Below, piece after piece: positions 1 to 9,998 of a stretch of DNA of 55,611 nt. This DNA is from Candidatus Cloacimonadota bacterium (GTDB lineage Bacteria > Cloacimonadota > Cloacimonadia > Cloacimonadales > Cloacimonadaceae), in assembly GCA_023392795.1 (NCBI GenBank), contig JAEWNJ010000128.1:1-55611 (forward strand), written 5' to 3'. The notes below the pieces were generated by a model. It had not been told where the DNA came from. It did not search any database and was given only the letters and a program-made list of their open reading frames with translations. The first letter of the stretch is position 1, and every line of letters begins with the position of its first letter. A program made the position numbers and the translations under genes.

Positions 1-1962
1 CAGGAAGAGGCTTTGAAGCTTCTCAATGACGGGGTTTTTGACGCTGCCGTGACGAACTATATGATGAGTATGTACATCATTCGGCGGGATAATCTGCATG
101 GCATTAAAGCATTGCCAAATAGGATAAATCAGCGGGATTACTGTTACGCGGGGAAAGATGAGGAATTGATAAAAGCGGTTAATGCTGCGCTGGATAAATT
201 ATCGGGAAGTGGGGAATTGCTCACTTTGCAGGATAAATGGTTTTCCACTCTGGATCACTCCAGCTCTGTATTGCACAATGGCAGTCTCCTGCCGTGGTAT
301 CTGTTGGCATTATCTCTTTTGATCATCGTGGGCCTGCTTTACTTCTGGTACCGCTGTTTTGATGCTGGTAAGCATACTTTAAAAGCTTTGGCAAAGGAGC
401 AATCAACAGCCGAAGAGCTGGAGAATGACTTGACGGGATTGAGGGCATGTTTTGTGCAAGGTCCGGTGATCCAATACAAGATGGAGATGGAAACGAAGAC
501 CGTTTTGGCGATGTCCGACAGCATCTCGCAATGGGGTTATACAAAGGACGAGATCATCGGTCCTGAAAATTGTTATGAGAAGATTATCTATTCCGAGGAT
601 CTGCATCGGGTGCGTAACAACTGTGAAGACCTTATGGATGGCGATTCGCATTTCTCATCTCACAGGATTGTGACCAAGAGCGGAGATCTGCGTTGGGTGC
701 TGGATTACGCCCGCTTGCTTCGGGATGAACATGACGGGAAGCTTTATCTCTATGGCTACGGAATAGATGTAACCGATCAGAAGAACCTGGAGGCACAGAT
801 GCTGGAGGCCAAAGAAAAAGCAGAGGCAGCCAACATCGCCAAAAGCCATTTTTTAGCGAATATGAGCCACGAGATACGTACTCCGCTGAATGGCATTAAC
901 GGGTTTCTGCAAGTCTTGATGCAAATGCATTCCACGCCTGATCAACGGGAGATCTTTGATCTGATGTATTCATCCTCCCGCAATCTGATGAAGATCATCA
1001 ACGATATATTGGATTTCTCCAAGATCGAAGCGGGGAAAATGGAACTGATCATCAGTGAGTTTAATCCCAAGTATATGATTGATGACTTGGTGAAGCAATA
1101 CAGCTTTCAAAACCGGAAAAGCGATCTGGAGATCAAGATGAACGTTAGCAGTTCCTTGCCCGACGCTTTGAAGGGGGATCAGCTAAGGCTAAAGCAGATC
1201 TTGATGAATCTGATCCAAAACGCCTTAAAGTTCACAGATAGCGGTTACATCGAGATTGGGGCCGAATTGTACACAATCTCCGAAGGCGATGTAAGGATCC
1301 TGTTTAGGGTTACAGATACTGGGATTGGGATCGATCCGGTGAAGCAAAAGGACATCTTTGACAATTACACTCAGGCCGAAAGCAACATCTCGCTGAAGTA
1401 CGGCGGAACGGGATTGGGGCTGGCAATAGTGAAGAAACTGGTGGAAATGATGCAGGGCTTCATTTGGGTGGAAAGCGAGCCCGGCAAGGGGAGCTGTTTC
1501 TTCTTCATCCTGCCCTTTACCCTACACAAGGAAGTAGAAGATAAGTTAGTCCTGGAAAGGATCCCCCTGTCTGTGGCAGAACATAAACTGAAGGGGAAGA
1601 TACTTTTGGTGGAGGATGAGGCAATCAACCAATTGGTTACCAAACGCCAGCTGGAACTCTGGGGCCTGCAGGTGGAAATCGCCCAACAAGGCGAGGAAGC
1701 CATCGACATGCATCGCCGCAATCATTATGACCTGATCATGATGGATATTCAGCTACCGGTGATGGACGGTGTGACCGCCACCAAAAAGATCAGAGCCATG
1801 GAGCAAACCGGACTTCGCAAGACTCCGATAGTTGCCTTTACAGCAGCCGCCCTTTTGGGGGATAGAGAACGCTTTATGGAGCAGGGGATGGATGACTACA
1901 TCGCCAAACCCGTTGACATGAACGAGCTTTACAATATCCTGGCGAAACTGCTGGAACAATAA
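1..1962 (+). CDS. Hybrid sensor histidine kinase/response regulator, 5' partial
   Basis: The reading frame is open to the first base of the window, so the N-terminus is missing. Numbering from the TTG at 13, residues 1-85 look like the end of a periplasmic solute-binding (SBP_bac_3/PBPb) domain. A membrane segment follows at about 93-113, then a PAS domain at about 150-262. The HisKA dimerisation helix carries the phosphoacceptor His286 in the motif MSHEIRTPLNG. The HATPase domain shows the N box (LIQNALKF), DTGIGI and GGTGLGLAI. A C-terminal receiver domain (about 533-647) has the acidic pair VEDE and phosphoacceptor Asp578 in MMDIQLPVMDG. The layout fits a membrane sensor that detects a small periplasmic ligand and relays phosphate to its own receiver. 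No output domain or cognate regulator lies nearby, so partner and ligand are unknown. Uridine kinase follows after 23 bases. Confidence 0.93.
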   Translation, partial: QEEALKLLNDGVFDAAVTNYMMSMYIIRRDNLHGIKALPNRINQRDYCYAGKDEELIKAVNAALDKLSGSGELLTLQDKWFSTLDHSSSVLHNGSLLPWYLLALSLLIIVGLLYFWYRCFDAGKHTLKALAKEQSTAEELENDLTGLRACFVQGPVIQYKMEMETKTVLAMSDSISQWGYTKDEIIGPENCYEKIIYSEDLHRVRNNCEDLMDGDSHFSSHRIVTKSGDLRWVLDYARLLRDEHDGKLYLYGYGIDVTDQKNLEAQMLEAKEKAEAANIAKSHFLANMSHEIRTPLNGINGFLQVLMQMHSTPDQREIFDLMYSSSRNLMKIINDILDFSKIEAGKMELIISEFNPKYMIDDLVKQYSFQNRKSDLEIKMNVSSSLPDALKGDQLRLKQILMNLIQNALKFTDSGYIEIGAELYTISEGDVRILFRVTDTGIGIDPVKQKDIFDNYTQAESNISLKYGGTGLGLAIVKKLVEMMQGFIWVESEPGKGSCFFFILPFTLHKEVEDKLVLERIPLSVAEHKLKGKILLVEDEAINQLVTKRQLELWGLQVEIAQQGEEAIDMHRRNHYDLIMMDIQLPVMDGVTATKKIRAMEQTGLRKTPIVAFTAAALLGDRERFMEQGMDDYIAKPVDMNELYNILAKLLEQ

Positions 1963-1985
1963 TAAAAATAAGGGACTATCGCAGG

Positions 1986-2645
1986 ATGAAGCAAAGCGCC
2001 AGATTGATATTGATAGCCGGAGGTACTTGCTCCGGAAAAACTACCATTGCCAAAGCCATCGGCCGTAGGCTTGAAGACCTGAAGACGGTGATCATTTCCC
2101 ATGATAACTATTATCGCGACCTCAGCCATCTTACCCATGAACAAAGGGTAAAAGTCAATTTTGATCATCCGGATTCGATCGATAAGGAGTATCTACTCCA
2201 CGATCTCAATCTAATGCTGGAAGGCAATGCAGTCAATGTGCCGGATTACGACTTTGTAAGCCATAGCCGCTGTGAGGGAACTCTATGTATAGCGGAAGCG
2301 GATGTGGTGATCCTGGAAGGGATATTTGCCCTGTACTATCCTGAATTGCTGGAGCTTTCGGATCTCAAAATCTTCGTAGATACAGACGCAGATATCCGCT
2401 TGGCGCGGAGGATGGCTCGGGATATCGTGGACCGCGGCAGAACGGCTGACAGCGTGTTGGAACAGTACCTGGGTACGGTAAAGCCCTCTCATACGGCGTT
2501 CATCGAGCCCAGCAAAAAGAACGCGGATGTCATTATTCCTGGAGACAAGGAGTTTGATAAGGTGCTGTATATGCTGAATGGCTATCTTCTATATGAATTG
2601 GTAAGCAAGACACGAGATGCCAGACGGGAGCATAAAAACAGGTAA
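1986..2645 (+). CDS. udk: Uridine kinase
   Basis: A 219-residue cytoplasmic P-loop kinase of the uridine kinase/phosphoribulokinase family. It phosphorylates uridine and cytidine to UMP and CMP in pyrimidine salvage. The Walker A loop GTCSGKTT is at residues 13-20. The nucleoside-binding stretch SHDNYYRD and the conserved NFDHPDSID follow, as does the Walker-B-like VVILEGIFAL. The lid arginines are in DADIRLARRMARDIVDRG. The length is normal for bacterial Udk. It sits 23 bases after the sensor kinase and converges on the TPR gene across only 10 bases, so no room is left for a large terminator. Family assignment is secure; the exact nucleoside preference is inferred. Confidence 0.93.
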   Translation: MKQSARLILIAGGTCSGKTTIAKAIGRRLEDLKTVIISHDNYYRDLSHLTHEQRVKVNFDHPDSIDKEYLLHDLNLMLEGNAVNVPDYDFVSHSRCEGTLCIAEADVVILEGIFALYYPELLELSDLKIFVDTDADIRLARRMARDIVDRGRTADSVLEQYLGTVKPSHTAFIEPSKKNADVIIPGDKEFDKVLYMLNGYLLYELVSKTRDARREHKNR

Positions 2646-2655
2646 GCTGAGCAGA

Positions 2656-3522
2656 TCAGGTTAAGAGCTTCAATCTTTCCTGCAGAAGTCTGAGCACCGA
2701 TCCCGGGCGGTTCACGTGTTTCTTTGCCATATCGAGATACCGGGTAGCCGCGCTGTAATTGCCTTGATCCATATAAATCTTGATGATTTCCACCCATGCC
2801 TCGCTCATCATTGGATGGCGATGGATGTTTCTTTCGTAGATTTTGATGGCTGTCTGCCACAAACCACATTCCTGGGCAGCTTTGGCGTATTTGTTTACAT
2901 GCTCAGTGTGGCTTAACGGTGAGAGTTGATCAGCCTTTCGATAGAAATCATACGCCATTAAATAGTTACTGCGATCGGCGTAGATGATGCCCCCGAGGGT
3001 GTATATCTGAGCGTTCAAGGCAGAGTTTTTTTTAGCGAGGTCGATGTAGTTCATTGCCGTATCCAAATCGCTCAAATAGTAATACTGCTCCACCAGAATG
3101 TAGTAGATGAAGGGATGGTTTGGAAAGTGGGGCAGGATTCTTAGCAGGGTGTCAATGCATTCCTGGTGTTTACCTAAAAATGCCTGGGTAATGGCGGTAT
3201 TGTAGATAATGTCATCAGTGGGATCCAGGATTTTCTGATAATATGCCAGCGCGAGGCGATACTCGCCGGTGGAGAGGTATGAATTGGCGATCATGGCAGT
3301 GACATGTTGATCGGAGGGATCCAGAGACAGAGCTATCAGAAAATGCTGAAGCGCCTTTTCATAAGACGCACGGCTGGCAAAGATGTCGGCGATGGCGATT
3401 TGATATTTGGCTTCTTTGGGATTCTCATCGGCAGCTTCCCGGAGGATATGCAGCGCATGAATCCAGTTACTGCTTTGGAGATCCATGGCTCGCCTGATGG
3501 TGATATTGGGATCTTTCATCAC
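2656..3522 (-). CDS. TPR-repeat protein
   Basis: A 288-residue protein made almost wholly of tetratricopeptide helical pairs, for example HALHILREAADENPKEAKY, IALSLDPSDQHVTAMIANSY and LAYYQKILDPTDDIIYNTAI. I see no signal peptide and no catalytic motif, so it is probably a cytoplasmic scaffold. Its ATG overlaps the TGA of the upstream tricorn-like protease gene by four bases (ATGA). This implies translational coupling and perhaps a joint role. It is the last gene of the long minus-strand run that begins at tilS. The partner is unknown. Confidence 0.85.
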   Translation of the reverse strand: MMKDPNITIRRAMDLQSSNWIHALHILREAADENPKEAKYQIAIADIFASRASYEKALQHFLIALSLDPSDQHVTAMIANSYLSTGEYRLALAYYQKILDPTDDIIYNTAITQAFLGKHQECIDTLLRILPHFPNHPFIYYILVEQYYYLSDLDTAMNYIDLAKKNSALNAQIYTLGGIIYADRSNYLMAYDFYRKADQLSPLSHTEHVNKYAKAAQECGLWQTAIKIYERNIHRHPMMSEAWVEIIKIYMDQGNYSAATRYLDMAKKHVNRPGSVLRLLQERLKLLT

Positions 3523-6500
3523 TGTAGCTCTTTGAGTAGTTCCTTCACTGCTCTTTCCAATTGCGCGTCTTTATTCTGCAAGAGGTCATTGAGGTTGTTT
3601 TCTACGATTATATCAGGAATCGCACCTGTCCCTTCCATGTTTGTGCCATCCATTTTGTACCATCCGGAACCTGGCATTCTCATGCTGGAGCCATCAATCA
3701 GGGAGTATTCCCAAGTACCGATTACCGCTCCGCTGGAAGGATATCCCACCACCTTGCCCAAACCGAGCTCCTTATAAACAATGGGGAAGATCTCGCCATC
3801 AGAGAAGGATCTTTCGTCCACAAGGACGATCGTGGGTACCTTGATGCCGCGCAGCGGTTCCGGACGGCGTTCCAGAGAGTAACGGCGACTGGAGGAGTAA
3901 GCGTAAGTATCTTTGATCAGTAGCGAGATGATCATATCGTGAATGCGGCCACCGGTATTGCCACGGAAGTCCAGTACTAGAGCTTCTTTATCGTGATTAT
4001 CCCGGAAGACGTCCCGGTAAAACTTATCGTAGTCGCTATTGCCCATTGACGGGACGTGGATATAGCCCAGTCTTCCTCCAGATTGGGTTTCCACCCGCTC
4101 CCGGTTTCGATTGACCTTGTATTCGTACCACAGATTGTAGGCATCGCGGTAGTTCAGAGCCGTAATCTGGGCTTCAATCTGTTTTTCTCCGGAGCTGATG
4201 CTTAGTTTTATCTGCTTGCCAGCCTTTCCAGCCAGCAGTGAATCAAGCGGAGTACTATTGGTGATCTTGATCCCATCCAGATGGGTGATCAGATCGCCGG
4301 ACTCCACCTTATAAAATGATGCCAGTCTGGTGTTTGGATACACTCTGGCGATGCGGATACCTTCGAGTGGACGCTCGGTATAATCCAGATCAAGACCCAG
4401 GTATGCAGTGGCTTTGTAAGGTATCCCTTCCTCGCGGCGGGGGTAAAAACCGGTGTGTGATGCATTTACGTCGCCGATCATTTCGTCTATGATAGTGCCG
4501 ATTTCGTTTATATTGCGCGCTTTATCGGCATAAGGACGGTATCTTTCGTAAATCTGATTCCAGTTTAAACCATGCATCCCGGGATCGTAGAAATTGTCGC
4601 CAAAAGCGCCCCAGGCTTGCTCGAATACCCTTTTATTGAGTTCTTTGGTGTCGTAGCTGTAATCGGTGGTGATCTTGATATCCTGTTTGCGATTGCCGGA
4701 GGTGTTGAAGGATTTCAGGCGGCCGGATTGCTGATAGTAAAGGTTTGTGCCTATTAGTTTCAGGTTCCGGGCCTCGCGCCCAAGGTTAAACAACTCTTTG
4801 CTGCCCTTGCCGTAGATATCCCCCTTCTTTAGGATCACTTCACCTGAAGGATCGTTCCAATGGGGCTGATCGATGAACATGAAGGTGGAGTCACTTAGTG
4901 GTTCTAGAGCTCTCAGGCCCCTGCCCGAGCTGGCAAAAATGGGGTACATGCGTTTATCAATGCCTTCCCACACGATCTCGAACACCGGGTCAGAGCCGGC
5001 ATGTTTCTTGGGCGTATCGTTCGCGGTATCAGAAACATCGATCACAAAGAGGTAATCCTCCTCGTTATCTTCCTTACTCTTGTTTTCCAGAGAATCAGGC
5101 TCTGCCTTGGTATCTTTGGGCTTGGTGCTATCTTCAAAGACCTCCAGCCAGTTATCCGTTTCGTATTCAAACTCGTCGCGGGGGACCAGATCCAGACGGT
5201 AGAGTTCGCTATTTCGGGTAAAGATCAATGAGCGCTCATCCTCGCTCCACATGATGTTTGAGATGTAGTTATCGTCAGTAAGGATCTTTTGATGCTGGTT
5301 CTGTCCAAAATCATACAAATACAATTCTCGCATGTAGTTATCATCACGAAGGATGGCATATACCGCATGAGTGCCGGCTTTGTTCAGGGCGAAGTTCGAA
5401 GTAACCACCCAGGGAGTGTTTAATGGACGCAGATTTACAAATCCGGAATCAGCCACAGCGATCCTGCCGCTGCGGGAGTAATCCCCATAATGGATTTGCC
5501 AGCGTCCCTTGCTGTCTTTATTTATCCTTTCCACCACCAGGCTGTCTTTGCCAAACCAGTCCAGCGGTGTGAGCTGCATCAGGGAATCTATCTCTACAAT
5601 AAACAAGCTTTCCTTACCCTTGTGCAGTTTACTGATCAGTAGCTTGCGGTCGGTGATAAAGTGCAGTCCGGAGTAGCCACTGTGGTCAAAGGTAAGTTGT
5701 CGTGACAGCCCGCCCTTGCGGGGAACCAAAAAGCTGTCATACATAAAGTTATAGGCTACCAGCAGTTCGTTGTCTGATACGTTGTAGTCATCCATTTCGC
5801 CCAGCATGCTGGTTTCTTTTTTCGTATTCTGCCAGGTATCTTCAGCTACATCGAAATCCAGACGGCTGACCTTGTCTTTGGCTTTGGAATCCGGATCATA
5901 GCGATAGATTTCGTCAAAGTGCTCAAATACGATGCGGTCATTTGCCCGGGCGATCGAGATATCGCGTACGCTGAAAAAGGGGAGCTTGCTCAGCTTTTCA
6001 GCCCGGGAGAATTTCTCCTTGTCGGCGCGGAATAGCTGATAGCGCTTGCCATCGGAATAAGCATAGTACAGCGCGTCTTTGGTATGGGAAAATCGGGGAT
6101 AGCGCTCAGTATATTCGGTTTTGGTAAGGCGGGTGTATTTCTTTGATGCGATATCCAGTTTCCATAAGTCTCCGTTCAAACTGCCGGTGTAGGCTTCGCG
6201 GTGAGCATCTCCATAACGGGCAAACACAATGCTTCGGTTATCCGGAGAAAGCGAGGCAAAGGCAGCGCCAAACTCGCCGATCAGGGTGGCCCTGCTACCG
6301 TCTATGGGCAGTTTGTAAAAGGATGAACCCCATTCGAAGCCACTTCGCAGCACCAGCAGGTGTTTCCCGTCTTTAAACCAATCGTTGATGCTATAGCTTT
6401 CCCGGATTATTACTTTGGCTTCTCCGCCTTTTGCAGAAATGAGGTAGGGGTAGGTTTGCCCTTCCCGGTTGGAATTGAATGCGATCCAATTTCCATCTGG

Positions 6501-6734
6501 AGACCACTGCGGGCTCCACTCTGCCGAAGGAGTATTGGTAATGCGGTGGGCAGTGCCTCCGCTAAAGGGTACCAGCCACAAATCATCATCCAATACAAAA
6601 CAAACCTGTTTCCCATCAGGAGAAATGGCAGGATCTTTGGCAAATCCGGGTATTTGGGCACCAGCTTGAGCCCATAATGATATCAAAGCAGCAAGTAACA
6701 GGATCAATCTGAGTCTTAAAGCAAATCTGGACAA
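3519..6734 (-). CDS. Tricorn-like S41 protease with signal peptide
   Basis: A 1071-residue tricorn-protease homologue. The start is a TTG at 6734 with an AAGGA site seven bases upstream. The first 27 residues form a signal peptide (RLILLLAALISLWAQAGAQ), implying export to the periplasm. About 600 residues of WD/TolB-like propeller follow, with repeats such as PAISPDGKQVCFV and PQWSPDGNWIAFNS. A low-complexity charged linker lies near residues 550-590. The C-terminal half has the tricorn core, a PDZ-like segment (about 790-850) and an S41 catalytic domain. By comparison with Thermoplasma tricorn (His746, Ser965, Glu1023), the triad is His760 (NASHTG), Ser978 (SFSDGEIF) and Glu1034 (NMEGTG). 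The family cleaves peptides into short fragments. It lies 3 bases after the FapA-like gene and overlaps the TPR gene. Probable role: turnover of periplasmic peptides. Confidence 0.9.
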   Translation of the reverse strand: MSRFALRLRLILLLAALISLWAQAGAQIPGFAKDPAISPDGKQVCFVLDDDLWLVPFSGGTAHRITNTPSAEWSPQWSPDGNWIAFNSNREGQTYPYLISAKGGEAKVIIRESYSINDWFKDGKHLLVLRSGFEWGSSFYKLPIDGSRATLIGEFGAAFASLSPDNRSIVFARYGDAHREAYTGSLNGDLWKLDIASKKYTRLTKTEYTERYPRFSHTKDALYYAYSDGKRYQLFRADKEKFSRAEKLSKLPFFSVRDISIARANDRIVFEHFDEIYRYDPDSKAKDKVSRLDFDVAEDTWQNTKKETSMLGEMDDYNVSDNELLVAYNFMYDSFLVPRKGGLSRQLTFDHSGYSGLHFITDRKLLISKLHKGKESLFIVEIDSLMQLTPLDWFGKDSLVVERINKDSKGRWQIHYGDYSRSGRIAVADSGFVNLRPLNTPWVVTSNFALNKAGTHAVYAILRDDNYMRELYLYDFGQNQHQKILTDDNYISNIMWSEDERSLIFTRNSELYRLDLVPRDEFEYETDNWLEVFEDSTKPKDTKAEPDSLENKSKEDNEEDYLFVIDVSDTANDTPKKHAGSDPVFEIVWEGIDKRMYPIFASSGRGLRALEPLSDSTFMFIDQPHWNDPSGEVILKKGDIYGKGSKELFNLGREARNLKLIGTNLYYQQSGRLKSFNTSGNRKQDIKITTDYSYDTKELNKRVFEQAWGAFGDNFYDPGMHGLNWNQIYERYRPYADKARNINEIGTIIDEMIGDVNASHTGFYPRREEGIPYKATAYLGLDLDYTERPLEGIRIARVYPNTRLASFYKVESGDLITHLDGIKITNSTPLDSLLAGKAGKQIKLSISSGEKQIEAQITALNYRDAYNLWYEYKVNRNRERVETQSGGRLGYIHVPSMGNSDYDKFYRDVFRDNHDKEALVLDFRGNTGGRIHDMIISLLIKDTYAYSSSRRYSLERRPEPLRGIKVPTIVLVDERSFSDGEIFPIVYKELGLGKVVGYPSSGAVIGTWEYSLIDGSSMRMPGSGWYKMDGTNMEGTGAIPDIIVENNLNDLLQNKDAQLERAVKELLKELQ

Positions 6735-6737
6735 GTC

Positions 6738-8018
6738 TCATTCCTTTTCAATTAGTTCAATGCCCCTTTGGGCGTTCTTGATTGGATATACATGCTTCAG
6801 GATGCGAAACACGGTCTTGGGGTACACCTGAGTGGAGACCAATACTCTCTTTTTATCGTCGGGATCTCTGATTAAAAATGCGTTCAACTGCTTGTCCAAT
6901 TCTGCTTCGCAGCGGTTGATTCGTTCCTGTAGTTTAGCAATCGCCAGATCCTCGCCCTCGTCTCGCAAGCGAACCAGTTCCTTGGTCATCTGCATCAGCA
7001 TTGCCCGGTAAAAGGGGCTGATGGCGATCTCAATCTCTGTTTCGGAATCCCCGCCTGCTATGCCAATCCTGATGTCATTGGCTGCCTGGCAAACACCACC
7101 GCTGATATTGGATTCTTCGGTGAGGCCGGTGATCGAACCATCCAGAGCCAGGGTGGAATCATTGATGCTATCCCGGAATCTGACATCATGGCGCACGAGT
7201 ACCCGGGATCTGATGATGCTGCATACCTGCAGATCTCCCAAGACCTGAATGCCGGGATTCATGCAACCGATAATACTGCCTTCCACCACCAGGTCTTTTT
7301 CGCAGAATACGCTGCAATCCTTGATGTTACCGGTTACTTTCAGTGAGTTTGCCACCGCGATGTTACAATTTTCGATATCGCCTAAAATCTCCAGAGCCAG
7401 GGGGCTGCGGATAGCTTCATCTGCATCGCAACAATCAGCCTTGATCGTGAGTGAGTCCAGGATGCAAATCTTCCCGTCGTCATCCAGATAGGGATATCCA
7501 GTGGCCAGGGCAACATACTCGCCAGCTTCATAGCCAACCTTTGTCCCTGCCAGTTTCTGTGCCTGTTCGTCGTCCACTGCCATGGGGCTGATCAACTCAC
7601 CGAAGATATCGTAGATACTGCCCTCCCGCTCGAAGATGTTATCAGAGTAGGCTGCCAGACAATCGCCTTTATTGGCGTAGGATAGTTTGGCCAAGTCCTT
7701 TAGTCCCAGGATGGATATCTGTTCTCTGGTCAGTGTGGCATCAAAGTGGTAGTGCAGCTTCAATTCGTGGGAGCAGTCTTCATTATGGCTCACTGCGATG
7801 GGAAAGGGAATATCAAAATCCTTTTCCAGACCGCGTTCACGCATCATTTGGATCGCCTCGTTGAAGCCGGCCTTTATGCCTGCTTCATCGATCAGATCCA
7901 GGATATCCTGTTCGTCCACCAACCGGTCACTGCGCTTGACGGTCAGCCATGCGGATGCACTTTCTTTGCGCAATTCCAGGATCAGGTTTCCGCTTTTGTT
8001 TTTTAAGATCTTATTCAT
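6738..8018 (-). CDS. FapA/DUF342 family protein
   Basis: A 426-residue member of the DUF342 (FapA) family. The N-terminal part binds as a small alpha/beta domain. The middle is a right-handed beta-helix-like stack of short repeats (LEILGDIENCNIAVANSLKV, VTGNIKDCSVFCEKDLVV, VEGSIIGCMN). The C-terminal helical segment at about 330-385 is rich in charged residues and is likely a coiled coil. The family is widespread; some relatives are polymer-forming or cell-envelope associated, but no biochemical function is established. There is no signal peptide, so it is cytoplasmic. It overlaps pgeF by eight bases and precedes the tricorn-like gene by three, so it is in the same transcript. Confidence 0.85.
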   Translation of the reverse strand: MNKILKNKSGNLILELRKESASAWLTVKRSDRLVDEQDILDLIDEAGIKAGFNEAIQMMRERGLEKDFDIPFPIAVSHNEDCSHELKLHYHFDATLTREQISILGLKDLAKLSYANKGDCLAAYSDNIFEREGSIYDIFGELISPMAVDDEQAQKLAGTKVGYEAGEYVALATGYPYLDDDGKICILDSLTIKADCCDADEAIRSPLALEILGDIENCNIAVANSLKVTGNIKDCSVFCEKDLVVEGSIIGCMNPGIQVLGDLQVCSIIRSRVLVRHDVRFRDSINDSTLALDGSITGLTEESNISGGVCQAANDIRIGIAGGDSETEIEIAISPFYRAMLMQMTKELVRLRDEGEDLAIAKLQERINRCEAELDKQLNAFLIRDPDDKKRVLVSTQVYPKTVFRILKHVYPIKNAQRGIELIEKE

Positions 8019-8703
8019 CGATGATCCCGATTAAGTTTATCTGACGGTTATTAGTCCCATCCCGGCGAAAAGAAAAGTAGCCGGTATCTTCATAAGTACA
8101 GACGTGGACGTTTTCGATATTGATAAACCGCAGCCCCGCCCGGATGAGCTGTTGAAAAATCGTAGTTCTGATGTTCAAATGCCTGTGCATATTGGTGCAA
8201 GGGCAAAAGCCTTCACTGATCAGGCTGGCATTGAACTCCTCATACATTGCCTCACTAACCTCATAATGCGCTTCACAAATGCCGGCTCCGATATGGGCTA
8301 CAATATCGGCAGGGTTGCAGCCATAGTGGCCGATCATGGCATTTACACAAGCTCCGGCGATATTCTTACGCGTTCCCTCACGACCGCTGTGCACCGCTGC
8401 AACCACCAACCGCTTTGGATCGAAGAGCAGGATTGGCGTGCAGTCCGCGGTTCTGATCAAAAGGTATTGATGAGGAATATCGGTGATCATTGCATCTGCC
8501 ACAGGGATCTGCTGATGTGTGCCAAATCCAGCCCCGCAATCCTCTTCCCGGCATAGATGTACCACTGCCGAATGCGTTTGATCTGCGATCACGGTGCGAT
8601 CTGCTGGAATGCTGCGTCCCGCTACTTCAAAATCAGTATGCCGCTTCATAATGCCCCGATAATCAGGATCCATGGCTCCCAGATGGAAGAACACACTTTT
8701 CAT
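8011..8703 (-). CDS. pgeF: Polyphenol oxidase family protein / peptidoglycan editing factor PgeF
   Basis: A 230-residue protein of the YfiH/DUF152 laccase-domain family. Recognisable blocks are IADQTHSAVVHL, RTADCTPILLFDP, AAVHSGREGTRKNIAG, HIGAGICEAHYEV and the end motif YFSFRRDG. The conserved His/Cys/His metal-site residues fall in these blocks. Family members are reported to remove misincorporated L-serine from peptidoglycan precursors (PgeF) or to act as purine nucleoside phosphorylases; which applies here cannot be decided from sequence. The length is typical. It overlaps the MFS gene by four bases and the FapA-like gene by eight. Confidence 0.88.
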   Translation of the reverse strand: MKSVFFHLGAMDPDYRGIMKRHTDFEVAGRSIPADRTVIADQTHSAVVHLCREEDCGAGFGTHQQIPVADAMITDIPHQYLLIRTADCTPILLFDPKRLVVAAVHSGREGTRKNIAGACVNAMIGHYGCNPADIVAHIGAGICEAHYEVSEAMYEEFNASLISEGFCPCTNMHRHLNIRTTIFQQLIRAGLRFINIENVHVCTYEDTGYFSFRRDGTNNRQINLIGIIDE

Positions 8704-9998
8704 GAGTTTAACCTCAGCTTGGGAGCACGGTAAGCCGCGCTGTTCGAATTTGATACCAGCATCTTCAGCATATCCCTGGTAAAGCGGGGAACCAGACGTA
8801 AACTATTCAGGCTCCAGAGGAAGCATACCGACGCGCAGATCAGCAGCGCTGTCTGAGCCCCCAAACGCGAGGACAGGCTGCCTGCCAGCAGTCCGCCAAA
8901 AGGCGTCATACTCATGAAGCTCATAGTGTATGCGCTTAACACCCGGGTACGCATATCATCAGAGACGATGGACTGGAGCAAAGTGTTGGTAGTGGCCGTG
9001 TTCATCATGATCCCAAAACCGATAAAGAGCATCATCAGCATGGATAGCGCCAGCATGTTACTTCTGGAAAAAATGATTAATCCGATGCTGGCTATCAATC
9101 CCACTAAAATCAGCCTGATTTGCAACCCCCTGATGCTGGATTTGGAGGCCAGGATGATCGCTCCAGCCAATGCTCCGATTCCCGCGGTGGACATCAATAA
9201 CCCCTGAGTCCCGCTATTTCCGCCCAAAATGTCGCGGGCGAAGATGGGGATCAGGGTGGAATAACTATAGCCAAACAGTGTATAGATCGCCAGATTGACG
9301 ATCAGGAAGCGGATGGGAAAGCTGTGGTACACATAGATCCAGCCGGCAGCGATTTTTTGTAGAATGGGTTGCGGGGATTTTGGAACCTTGGGGTAGCTAA
9401 CCTTTATGAACTGCAGAGATATAATGATGGGCAGATATGATGCTGCGTTTATGGCAAAACAGACACCCTCACTGAACAGGATGATAAGGAGTCCCCCCAC
9501 AGCGGGACCCACCAGCCTGGCGCCGTTAAACATTGCGCTATTGGTGGCGATCGCGTTTGGGATCATCTTTTTGTCGCCCACGAGATCGATCAGCAAGGCC
9601 TGGCGAGTGGGTGAATCCACCGCCTCAATGATGCCCTGCATCAGGGCCAGCAACAATATGGGGTAAGTGAGGTTCTCATTGATTACATTGGTCAGCACCA
9701 GCACTGCGAGGATGGTATTTTGCACCAGAAAAGCTATCTGCGTATAGATAATCGCCCGATGTCTATTCCAGCCGTCTGCCAAAGCTCCCACAAAGGGAGA
9801 TACGAAAACAGAGGGTATCATGGATAGAAAGGTAACCAGACCAAGGATCATGGCGGAATTGGTGAGACGATAGACAAACCAGCTCATGGTGGTCCTCTGG
9901 ATCCAGGTTCCGATCAGGGATAAGATCTGTCCGCTGAAAAAGAGCCGGTAGTTCTTTATCGACAGAGAGATAAAGGTCTTTTTTATAAAGTCGATCAT
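8700..9998 (-). CDS. MFS transporter (MFS_3/EntS-type)
   Basis: A 432-residue integral membrane protein with about twelve hydrophobic helices. The N-terminal signature (FFSGQILSLIGTWIQRTTMSW) and the loop GALADGWNRHRA between helices 2 and 3 are typical of the MFS_3 subgroup that includes the enterobactin exporter EntS and many drug or metabolite exporters. The substrate cannot be inferred. Its ATG shares one base with the hslU stop (TAATG) and its end overlaps pgeF, so it is translated within the hslVU transcript. Confidence 0.88.
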   Translation of the reverse strand: MIDFIKKTFISLSIKNYRLFFSGQILSLIGTWIQRTTMSWFVYRLTNSAMILGLVTFLSMIPSVFVSPFVGALADGWNRHRAIIYTQIAFLVQNTILAVLVLTNVINENLTYPILLLALMQGIIEAVDSPTRQALLIDLVGDKKMIPNAIATNSAMFNGARLVGPAVGGLLIILFSEGVCFAINAASYLPIIISLQFIKVSYPKVPKSPQPILQKIAAGWIYVYHSFPIRFLIVNLAIYTLFGYSYSTLIPIFARDILGGNSGTQGLLMSTAGIGALAGAIILASKSSIRGLQIRLILVGLIASIGLIIFSRSNMLALSMLMMLFIGFGIMMNTATTNTLLQSIVSDDMRTRVLSAYTMSFMSMTPFGGLLAGSLSSRLGAQTALLICASVCFLWSLNSLRLVPRFTRDMLKMLVSNSNSAAYRAPKLRLNS

